Assembly: GCA_016187325.1 (NCBI GenBank)
Contig: JACPJY010000134.1
Span: 1 to 5,266 of the forward strand
Reading direction: 5' to 3'
DNA length: 5,266 nucleotides
Source: Rhodospirillales bacterium
GTDB lineage: Bacteria > Pseudomonadota > Alphaproteobacteria > Rhodospirillales > Casp-alpha2
The notes under the pieces were generated by a model. The model ran no database searches, had not been told where the DNA came from, and saw only the letters and a program-made list of their open reading frames with translations. Numbering within the stretch: the stretch's first letter is position 1; each line of letters starts with the position of its first letter. Both the position numbers and the translations under genes were made by a program. Positions 1 to 5,266 of the stretch are shown piece after piece.

Positions 1-203
1 AAATCCTCGCCGCGTGCCCGGACGCCCGCGACATCGGCGACCGCGCAGAGGCCATCCGCGAGGCGATCAAGGGGCTCGCGGCGGGCGATCTGTTAGTCGT
101 CGCTGGCAAGGGCCACGAGCGCGGTCAGATCGTCGGCAACGAGACCCGCCCGTTCGACGACGGCCGCGCCGTCAAGGACGCGCTCCGGGAGATCGGCGCA
201 TGA
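1..203 (+). CDS. murE: MurE, UDP-MurNAc-tripeptide synthetase, C-terminal fragment (5' truncated by window edge)
   Basis: This is the last 66 codons of a Mur ligase, read from base 3 to a TGA at 201-203. MurE is the cytoplasmic ATP-dependent ligase that adds the third stem-peptide residue to UDP-MurNAc-L-Ala-D-Glu. The fragment carries the C-terminal MurE signature: GDLLVVAGKGHERGQ (about residues 29-43 of the fragment), then RPFDDGRAV, matching the family's GKGHE-x-Q and FDD blocks near the end of the ligase C-terminal domain. The position directly before murF supports the call. The motif that chooses meso-diaminopimelate over lysine lies upstream of the window, so substrate choice is assumed from the Gram-negative context rather than seen. 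The stop codon overlaps the murF start by four bases, which suggests translational coupling. Confidence 0.93.
   Translation, partial: ILAACPDARDIGDRAEAIREAIKGLAAGDLLVVAGKGHERGQIVGNETRPFDDGRAVKDALREIGA
187..192 (+). promoter_or_regulatory. Likely ribosome binding site for murF
   Basis: GGGAGA lies inside the last codons of murE, seven bases before the first of three consecutive in-frame ATG codons (200, 203, 206). The spacing best suits the ATG at 200, with 203 also possible. Because the site is within the murE reading frame and the genes overlap, terminating murE ribosomes could also restart here. Confidence 0.5.
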
Positions 204-1657
204 TGATGACACCGGCGCAGACGCATCTCTGGACCGCCGAAGAAGCAGCCGCCGCCACCGCCGGCCGTCCCATGGGCGACTGGCGTGCCGACGGCGTCTC
301 CATCGACAGCCGCAAGGTGAAGCCCGGCGACTTGTTCGTCGCCATCAAGGGGCCGAAGCACGACGGCCACAAGTTCGCCGATGACGCGCTGGCCGCCGGC
401 GCGGCGGCAGTGATGGTGCAGCCGAAGCGCGCCAAGATCGCGCACGACGCGCCGTCCCTGCAGGTCGCCAACACCCTGTACGCGCTTGAGGACCTCGGCC
501 GCGCCGCCCGCGAGCGCACCGCCGCCCGCGTCATCGCCGTCACCGGCAGCGTCGGCAAGACTGGCACCAAGGAGGCGCTGCGCTTCGTTCTCGAGGACCA
601 GGGTCCGACCACGGCCAGCGAAGGAAGCCTCAACAACCAGTGGGGCGTGCCGTTGAGCTTGGCGCGGATACCGGTCGATACCGCCTACGCGGTGATCGAG
701 ATCGGCATGAACCATCCAGGTGAGATCACGCCACTGGCCAAAATGGTGAGGCCGCACGTTGCCGTCATCACCGCCGTCGAGGCAGTGCACAGCGCCTATT
801 TCGATTCCATCGACGAGATCGCCGACGCCAAGGCCGAAATCTTCTGGGGAGTCGAGGAAGGCGGCACCGCCATTCTCAATCGTGACAACGCGCAGTACGA
901 GCGGCTGGCGATGATGGCCGCGGAAGCCGGCGTCGCCAACGTCATTGGCTTTGGTGCCCACAAGGATGCCCAGGTACGGCTCCTCGATGCCCATTGCGAT
1001 GTCGACGGCAGCAACATCAAGGCGGCGGTGCACGGCCAAGAAATCACCTACCGGCTTAACGTCGGCGGCCGCCACTGGGTGATGAACTCGCTCGCCGTGC
1101 TGGCCGCGGTCGGCGCCGCCGGCGGCGACGCCAAGGCGGCCGCCGAGGCGCTCGCCGGCATGCGGGCGCTGAAGGGCCGCGGCCGCCGCCACAGCGTCGA
1201 GATGCCGGCCGGCTCGTTCGTGGTCGTCGACGAAAGCTACAACGCCAGCCCCGCGTCCATGACCGCGGCGATCAACGTCCTCGGCATCATCCACCCCGAC
1301 CGCGGCGGCCGCCGCATCGCCGTGCTCGGCGACATGTTGGAACTCGGTGGCGAGTCCGACAAGTACCACTCGGCCCTGGTCGAAAAGCTGATCAGCAACA
1401 AGATAGACCTGGTGTTCGCCTGCGGCACCTACATGAAGGCGCTGTGGGAAGTGCTACCGCCCGCCATGCGGGGCGCGTTCGCGAAGGACTCTCAGGAACT
1501 GCTGTCCAAGGTGACGGCGGCGGTGCGCCCGGGCGACGTCGTCGTCGTCAAGGGCTCGGCCGGCAGCAGGACCGGGCCGATCGTCGAGGCGCTGCTGGCC
1601 ATTGGCGAGTCCGGCGACGCGGCCCCCGGCGAGCGCGACTGGGCAGTCAACGGATAG
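200..1657 (+). CDS. murF: MurF, UDP-MurNAc-tripeptide:D-Ala-D-Ala ligase
   Basis: MurF is the cytoplasmic ATP-dependent ligase that adds the D-Ala-D-Ala dipeptide, completing UDP-MurNAc-pentapeptide. The 485-residue product is close to the usual length (about 450-480). The N-terminal substrate-binding domain has SIDSRKVKPGDLFVAIKG (34-51). The central ATPase domain has the P-loop TGSVGKT (115-121), NNQWGVPL (145-152), EIGMNHPGEI (167-176) and ADAKAEIF (208-215); K211 corresponds to the lysine that is carbamylated in Mur ligases. The C-terminal domain has DESYNASPASM (344-354), GDMLELG (377-383) and VVVKGSAGSRTG (448-459). The frame stays open upstream to base 14, but that stretch is the arginine-rich shadow of murE. 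The start is therefore placed in the ATGATGATG run at 200-208, with the first ATG favoured by a GGGAGA at 187-192. It overlaps the murE stop by four bases. Confidence 0.97.
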   Translation: MMMTPAQTHLWTAEEAAAATAGRPMGDWRADGVSIDSRKVKPGDLFVAIKGPKHDGHKFADDALAAGAAAVMVQPKRAKIAHDAPSLQVANTLYALEDLGRAARERTAARVIAVTGSVGKTGTKEALRFVLEDQGPTTASEGSLNNQWGVPLSLARIPVDTAYAVIEIGMNHPGEITPLAKMVRPHVAVITAVEAVHSAYFDSIDEIADAKAEIFWGVEEGGTAILNRDNAQYERLAMMAAEAGVANVIGFGAHKDAQVRLLDAHCDVDGSNIKAAVHGQEITYRLNVGGRHWVMNSLAVLAAVGAAGGDAKAAAEALAGMRALKGRGRRHSVEMPAGSFVVVDESYNASPASMTAAINVLGIIHPDRGGRRIAVLGDMLELGGESDKYHSALVEKLISNKIDLVFACGTYMKALWEVLPPAMRGAFAKDSQELLSKVTAAVRPGDVVVVKGSAGSRTGPIVEALLAIGESGDAAPGERDWAVNG

Positions 1658-1671
1658 GGGCGGGGCAAGGC

Positions 1672-2760
1672 ATGCTATTCCATCTGCTCTATCCGATGGC
1701 CGACCAGTTCGCGGCGCTCAACGTCTTCCGTTATCTGACGTTCCGCACCGGCGGCGCGATCATGACGGCGCTGATCATCAGCTTCCTGTTCGGGCCGGTG
1801 CTGATCGACATGCTGCGCAGCCGCCAGACCGCCGGCCAGCCGATCCGCGCCGATGGCCCCGAGGGGCATCTGCTGACCAAGCAGGGCACGCCGACCATGG
1901 GCGGGTTCCTGATTTTGCTGGCGGTCATGCTAGCAACGTTGCTATGGGCGGACTTAAGGAACGGCTACGTGTGGGCGGCGCTCGGTGTCACCATCGCCTA
2001 CGGCACCATCGGCTTCCTCGACGATTACCTGAAGGTCAAGCGCAAAGACTCGAAGGGCCTTCCCGGGAAATTGAAGCTCCTGATGCAGGTTGTGATCGCG
2101 GCGGTTACGGCGATCTCGATCATGCATCAACTTCCGCCGACGTTGACGACGACGCTGGCGGTGCCGTTCTTCAAGACCGTGCTGCTCAATCTTGGCTGGA
2201 TGTTCGTCATCGTCGCGGTGGTAGTCATGGTCGGCGCCTCGAACGCCGTGAATCTGACCGATGGCCTCGACGGGCTGGCGATTGTGCCGGTGATGATCGC
2301 CGCCGGTGTGTTCGCGCTGATCGCGTACCTGGTCGGCAATTCCGTGTTCTCGAACTATCTACAGCTCCACTACGTGCCCGGCGCTGGCGAGCTGGCGGTG
2401 TTCTGCGGCGCACTGGTCGGCGGCGGCCTTGGCTTCCTGTGGTTCAACGCGCCGCCGGCAAAGGTGTTCATGGGTGACACCGGGTCGCTGGCGCTCGGCG
2501 CCGCGCTCGGCGCCGTCAGCGTGATCACCAAGCATGAGCTGGTGCTGGCCATCGTCGGCGGGCTGTTCGTGCTGGAGACTATCTCGGTGATCGTGCAGGT
2601 GGTCTCCTTCAAGCTAACAGGGAAACGAATCTTCGCGATGGCGCCGCTGCACCATCACTTCGAGAAGAAAGGATGGCCGGAAAGCACCATCGTCATCCGA
2701 TTCTGGATCATCGCCTCGATCCTGGCGCTTGCCGGGCTGTCGACGCTGAAGCTGAGATGA
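1672..2760 (+). CDS. mraY: MraY, phospho-MurNAc-pentapeptide transferase (lipid I synthase)
   Basis: MraY is an integral inner-membrane enzyme that transfers phospho-MurNAc-pentapeptide from UDP to undecaprenyl phosphate, making lipid I. The 362-residue product matches the usual length of about 360. About ten hydrophobic helices can be read (roughly 27-46, 76-93, 97-116, 135-152, 170-190, 199-222, 237-257, 262-283, 288-312, 338-358). Family motifs are intact: DGPEGHLLTKQGTPTMGG (61-78), FLDDYLK with the D117/D118 pair (115-121), NLTDGLDGLA (194-203), KVFMGDTGSLALG with D269 (264-276), and PLHHHFE (325-331). The frame is open back to 1444, but that extension is a murF shadow. The ATG at 1672 gives the canonical N-terminus and has a GGGG at 1662-1665, six bases ahead. 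It starts 14 bases after murF. Two short stretches use codons unlike the rest of the gene (see findings). Confidence 0.98.
   Translation: MLFHLLYPMADQFAALNVFRYLTFRTGGAIMTALIISFLFGPVLIDMLRSRQTAGQPIRADGPEGHLLTKQGTPTMGGFLILLAVMLATLLWADLRNGYVWAALGVTIAYGTIGFLDDYLKVKRKDSKGLPGKLKLLMQVVIAAVTAISIMHQLPPTLTTTLAVPFFKTVLLNLGWMFVIVAVVVMVGASNAVNLTDGLDGLAIVPVMIAAGVFALIAYLVGNSVFSNYLQLHYVPGAGELAVFCGALVGGGLGFLWFNAPPAKVFMGDTGSLALGAALGAVSVITKHELVLAIVGGLFVLETISVIVQVVSFKLTGKRIFAMAPLHHHFEKKGWPESTIVIRFWIIASILALAGLSTLKLR
1931..1944. repeat. 14-bp perfect palindrome inside mraY
   Basis: TAGCAACGTTGCTA equals its own reverse complement. It lies in the codons for residues L87 to L91 of MraY, near the end of the second membrane helix. 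The symmetry breaks at the next base on each side (C at 1930, T at 1945). No function is assigned. It coincides with a run of uncommon leucine codons. Confidence 0.85.
2491..2514 (+). repeat. Tandem duplication of a 12-bp unit in mraY
   Basis: GCGCTCGGCGCC occurs twice in direct succession and encodes ALGA-ALGA (residues 274-281), just after the MGDTGS motif. MraY proteins commonly have a GSLALG-x-ALG pattern here, so the protein repeat is a family trait. The exact DNA identity of the two copies may be chance codon choice in GC-rich DNA. Confidence 0.8.
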
Positions 2761-2764
2761 GGGG
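2759..2764 (+). promoter_or_regulatory. Ribosome binding site for murD
   Basis: GAGGGG begins within the mraY stop codon and ends six bases before the murD ATG at 2771. This is good Shine-Dalgarno spacing and supports that start. It is the clearest ribosome binding site in the window. Confidence 0.65.
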
Positions 2765-2770
2765 CCGGCG

Positions 2771-4216
2771 ATGATCGACGTGTTCCCCTTCGCAGGATTT
2801 CCGGTCGCCGTGTTCGGGCTCGGTCGCTCCGGCCTGGCGACGGCGCGCGCGCTGAAGAAGAGTGACGCCGAGGTGTGGGCCTGGGACGACAACGAGGAGG
2901 CCCGCGAGTGCGCCCGGGACGAAGATATTCCGCTGGTCGATCTTTACGTCTGCGACTGGAAGGAACTGACGACGCTGGTGCTGAGCCCCGGCATCCCGCT
3001 CCATCACCCGAAGCCGCACCGCATCGTCGAACTCGCCCGTAAGGCGGGCTGCGAGGTGATCGGCGACATGGAACTGTTAGTCCGGGCGCAGCGCGACGCG
3101 GCTTACATCGGCATCACCGGCACCAACGGCAAATCGACGACCACGGCGTTGATCGGCCACATCATGCAGGTTTCGGGTCGCCGAGTCGAAGTGGGCGGCA
3201 ACCTGGGCATTCCGGTACTCGATCTGGAACCGTTGATGATGGACGGCACGTACGTGCTCGAAATGTCGTCGTTCCAGCTCGAGCTCGCCAAGTCCATCAC
3301 CTTCGACGTCGGGGTGCTGCTCAACATCAGCGCCGACCATCTCGACCGCTACGGCGGCATGGACGACTACATCGCCGCCAAGAAGCTGATTTTCCACCGC
3401 CAGACGAAGCCGCGCACCGCGGTCGTCGGCGTCGACGACCCGCTCGCCCGCACCGTTTACGACGAGCTGAAGGCCGCCGACGAGCAAGTGGTGATCGGCG
3501 TTTCCGGCAATGAGCGCGTGCACGGCGGCGTCTACGTCATCGACGGCCAGCTTTACGACGACACCGAGGGTAAGGAAATCCCGGTGATGAATCTCAACGG
3601 CATCGCCACCCTGCCCGGGTCCCACAACTGGCAGAACGCAGCCGCCGCCTACGCCGCCGTCAAGTCGGCGGGCGTTCAGCCGCCCGTCGCGATGGCCTGC
3701 ATCAATAGCTACCCCGGCCTCGCCCATCGCCAGGAACCGCTGGCGATGATCGACGGCATCGCCTACGTCAACGATTCCAAGGCCACCAACGGTGACGCCG
3801 CGGCGCGCGCGTTGGCCTGCTACGAGGCCGTCTACTGGATCGCCGGGGGCCGGCCGAAGCAGGGCGGGCTGAAACCGACCGCGCCTTACTTGATGAACGT
3901 CCGCCATGCCTTTCTGATCGGCGAGGCGGCGCTTGAGTTTTCGCAGTTCCTCGACGGCAAGGTACCGTTCACGCTGGCCGGCGACCTCAAGACCTCGCTG
4001 ACGGCGGCGCGCAAGCTGGCCAAGAGGGAAAGGATCGACGGTGCGGTGGTGCTGCTGTCGCCGGCCTGCGCGTCGTTCGACCAGTTCGATAACTTCGAGG
4101 CCCGCGGCGACGCCTTCCGCGCAATGGTCGAGAAGCTTCCCGGCAAACACCTTCACCCGAGCGAGGTGCCGGGCGGCTTTCCCGGCACCGGTGTTCGCGA
4201 AAGCGTGCACCCATGA
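2771..4216 (+). CDS. murD: MurD, UDP-MurNAc-L-alanine:D-glutamate ligase
   Basis: MurD is the cytoplasmic ATP-dependent ligase that adds D-glutamate to UDP-MurNAc-L-Ala. The product has 481 residues, slightly longer than the usual 440-470. The N-terminal nucleotide-sugar domain begins with VAVFGLGRSGLATARAL (12-28). The central domain has the P-loop TGTNGKST (116-123), GGNLGIP (142-148), YVLEMSSFQLE (161-171), NISADHLDRYG (185-195) and AAKKLIF (202-208), where K204 aligns with the lysine carbamylated in Mur ligases. The C-terminal domain has LPGSHNWQNAAAA (281-293), GLAHRQE (316-322), NDSKATN (334-340), LSPACASFDQF (429-439) and FEARGDAFR (442-450). No key residue is missing. After MVEKL (452-456) comes a tail of about 25 residues rich in Gly and Pro, outside the recognisable motifs. 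The gene starts 10 bases after mraY and overlaps the ftsW start by four bases. Confidence 0.97.
   Translation: MIDVFPFAGFPVAVFGLGRSGLATARALKKSDAEVWAWDDNEEARECARDEDIPLVDLYVCDWKELTTLVLSPGIPLHHPKPHRIVELARKAGCEVIGDMELLVRAQRDAAYIGITGTNGKSTTTALIGHIMQVSGRRVEVGGNLGIPVLDLEPLMMDGTYVLEMSSFQLELAKSITFDVGVLLNISADHLDRYGGMDDYIAAKKLIFHRQTKPRTAVVGVDDPLARTVYDELKAADEQVVIGVSGNERVHGGVYVIDGQLYDDTEGKEIPVMNLNGIATLPGSHNWQNAAAAYAAVKSAGVQPPVAMACINSYPGLAHRQEPLAMIDGIAYVNDSKATNGDAAARALACYEAVYWIAGGRPKQGGLKPTAPYLMNVRHAFLIGEAALEFSQFLDGKVPFTLAGDLKTSLTAARKLAKRERIDGAVVLLSPACASFDQFDNFEARGDAFRAMVEKLPGKHLHPSEVPGGFPGTGVRESVHP
4165..4189 (+). repeat. Perfect 9-bp inverted repeat (potential hairpin) at the murD 3' end, upstream of ftsW
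   Basis: The arms GGTGCCGGG (4165-4173) and CCCGGCACC (4181-4189) are exact reverse complements around the 7-base loop CGGCTTT. The stem has eight G-C pairs and one A-T pair (A-U in RNA). It ends 23 bases before the ftsW ATG and lies in the codons for the MurD tail. No run of T follows, so it does not resemble an intrinsic terminator. A role in mRNA stability or ftsW translation is possible but is only inferred. Confidence 0.6.
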
Positions 4217-5266
4217 CCGCCATCGCCCGCACCGATACCAGCCTAGTCGGCCGTTGGTGGTGGACGGTCGACCGCTGGACGCTGGCCGCTCTGGCCGCGA
4301 TCGTCGCCATCGGCGCAATGCTTACTCTTGCCGCCTCGCCGCCGGTCGCCGAGCGGCTTGGTTTCGACGCCTTCCACTTCGCCCGCCGCCAGTTCGTGTT
4401 CTTAGGCTTAGCCGCCGCGATCACCTTCGGCACATCGTTTTTGTCCTACCGCGGCGTGCGGCGGCTGGGGCTGGTCTGTTTCGCCGTCGCCACGACGCTG
4501 ACCGCGGCGACGCTGTTCATCGGACCCGAGATCAAGGGCGCCACACGCTGGCTGCAATACCGCTCTTTCTCGCTGCAGCCGTCGGAATTCATCAAGCCCA
4601 GCTTCGCCATCCTTGCCGCGTGGCTGTTCTCGGCCCAGCGCCTCGATGGCCGCTTTCCCGGATACGCCATCTCGACCGCGCTGTTCTTGGCCGTCGCCGC
4701 GTTGCTGCTGCTGCAGCCGGACGTCGGCATGACCATGGTCGTCGCCGCCATCTGGTCGGTGCAGTTCTTCATTGCCGGGTTGCCCCTGCTCCTGGTGGTC
4801 GCCATCGGCTTTTTGTTCCTGGGCGCCAGCGTCGGCGTCTATTTTGCCTTCGCCCACGTGCAGGTCCGCGTCGACCGCTTCCTCGACCCGGCGGCCGGCG
4901 AAAGCTACCAGGTCAGCCGCGCGCTCGAGGCGTTCTACAACGGCGGCTGGGCCGGCCGCGGCCCCGGCGAGGGACGGGTCAAGGAAGTTCTTCCCGACGC
5001 CCACGCCGACTTCATCTTCGCCGTTGCCGGCGAGGAATTCGGGCTGATTTTGTGCCTGATCCTCGTTGCCCTGTTCACGTTCGTGGTCCTCAGGGGCTTC
5101 AGCCGCGCGCTCAAGGATAACGACTTGTTCGGCCTGCTGGCGGTCAGCGGCCTGCTGGTGCAGTTCGCGATCCAGGCGATCATCAACATGGCCTCGAACA
5201 TCAACCTGATGCCACCGAAGGGCATGACGCTGCCATTCGTTTCCTACGGCGGCTCGTCGACCCTGG
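4213..5266 (+). CDS. ftsW: FtsW, septal peptidoglycan glycosyltransferase (SEDS family), 3' truncated by window edge
   Basis: FtsW is the polytopic SEDS-family protein that polymerises lipid II at the septum with its partner transpeptidase FtsI. The window holds 351 codons with no stop; the family is usually about 370-410 residues, so the end is missing. After a cytoplasmic N-terminus with GRWWWTVDRW (13-22), membrane helices follow (roughly 22-41, 59-78, 83-104, 128-142, 151-187, 189-213, 271-296, 304-330). SEDS motifs are KGATRW (108-113), LQPSEFIKP (121-129), LQPDVGMT (167-174), GWAGRGPGEGRVKEVLPDAH (245-264), DFIFAVAGEEFG (266-277) and PPKGMTLPFVSYGGSS (334-349). D266 lies in the conserved loop where the putative catalytic Asp is found. 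The ATG at 4213 overlaps the murD stop. No Shine-Dalgarno-like sequence is evident just upstream, so coupling to murD translation is likely. The QPSEF and GGSS blocks also occur in RodA, but the dcw context and the N-terminus favour FtsW. Confidence 0.96.
   Translation, partial: MTAIARTDTSLVGRWWWTVDRWTLAALAAIVAIGAMLTLAASPPVAERLGFDAFHFARRQFVFLGLAAAITFGTSFLSYRGVRRLGLVCFAVATTLTAATLFIGPEIKGATRWLQYRSFSLQPSEFIKPSFAILAAWLFSAQRLDGRFPGYAISTALFLAVAALLLLQPDVGMTMVVAAIWSVQFFIAGLPLLLVVAIGFLFLGASVGVYFAFAHVQVRVDRFLDPAAGESYQVSRALEAFYNGGWAGRGPGEGRVKEVLPDAHADFIFAVAGEEFGLILCLILVALFTFVVLRGFSRALKDNDLFGLLAVSGLLVQFAIQAIINMASNINLMPPKGMTLPFVSYGGSSTL

Noticed and set aside
14..199. N-terminal extension of murF by 62 codons
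   Set aside because: The extension is Arg/Pro-rich and overlaps the real MurE C-terminus in another frame. MurF homologues start near the ATG run at 200.
1175..1184. 10-bp palindrome GGCCGCGGCC in murF
   Set aside because: It is made only of G and C in a GC-rich coding run where such short palindromes are expected by chance.
125..1369. 414-codon open frame on the - strand opposite murF
   Set aside because: It is a shadow of murF: no recognisable domain, low-complexity Ala/Gly/Arg/Val/Asp-rich product, and the opposite strand carries a full Mur ligase with intact motifs. Long antisense open frames are expected in GC-rich DNA.
1444..1671. N-terminal extension of mraY by 76 codons
   Set aside because: It overlaps the conserved MurF C-terminus in another frame. 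The ATG at 1672 gives the standard MraY length and N-terminus.
1658..1671. Possible promoter or terminator between murF and mraY
   Set aside because: The gap is only 14 bases and shows no hairpin, T tract or promoter-like elements. The same holds for the 10-base gap before murD.
1602..2477. 291-codon + strand open frame within mraY
   Set aside because: It is a frame-shifted shadow of mraY with an Arg-rich product and no membrane segments or known motif.
3077..4318. 413-codon open frame on the - strand opposite murD and the start of ftsW
   Set aside because: Same artefact: composition-biased product with no motif, spanning two well-supported + strand genes.
93..4410. Five TTA leucine codons (93, 1954, 3077, 4402, 4408) as a possible regulatory signal
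   Set aside because: TTA-dependent control is known from Streptomyces, not alphaproteobacteria. The codons are few and scattered, so only the clustered mraY patch was kept as a finding.
4041..5120. 359-codon + strand open frame across the murD end and ftsW
   Set aside because: The product is Arg/Pro-rich and motif-free. The overlapping frame from 4213 encodes an unmistakable FtsW that stays open to the window edge.

Overview
This window is a stretch of the division and cell wall (dcw) cluster of a high-GC Gram-negative bacterium. The protein sequences look alphaproteobacterial. The best single clue is the FtsW N-terminus, which has an RTD...GRWWWTVDRW stretch ahead of the first membrane helix. 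The MurD and MurF styles agree with this. A Rhodospirillales-like or related lineage is plausible, but I cannot place it further from the sequence alone.

Layout, all on the + strand: the 3' end of murE (1-203), complete murF (200-1657), complete mraY (1672-2760), complete murD (2771-4216), and the 5' part of ftsW (4213 to the window edge). The genes are packed tightly. murE/murF and murD/ftsW each overlap by 4 bases (ATGA), and the other two junctions have gaps of 14 and 10 bases. I see no promoter, terminator, RNA gene, mobile element or CRISPR, and no gene-free stretch longer than 14 bases. The arrangement suggests one polycistronic, translationally coupled transcript that enters and leaves the window.

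Together the genes build and use the peptidoglycan precursor. MurD adds D-Glu to UDP-MurNAc-L-Ala, MurE adds the third residue (meso-diaminopimelate in most Gram-negatives), and MurF adds D-Ala-D-Ala. MraY moves the finished phospho-MurNAc-pentapeptide onto undecaprenyl phosphate to make lipid I. FtsW polymerises lipid II at the division septum. murG and murC commonly follow ftsW in alphaproteobacteria, but they are outside the window.

The gene content is ordinary and all the catalytic motifs I looked for are intact. I found no undescribed system. The items worth a second look are small: a perfect 9-bp-stem inverted repeat at the 3' end of murD just upstream of the ftsW start, a 14-bp perfect palindrome inside a run of rare leucine codons in mraY, three consecutive ATG codons at the murF start, and a MurD C-terminal tail outside the recognisable motifs.
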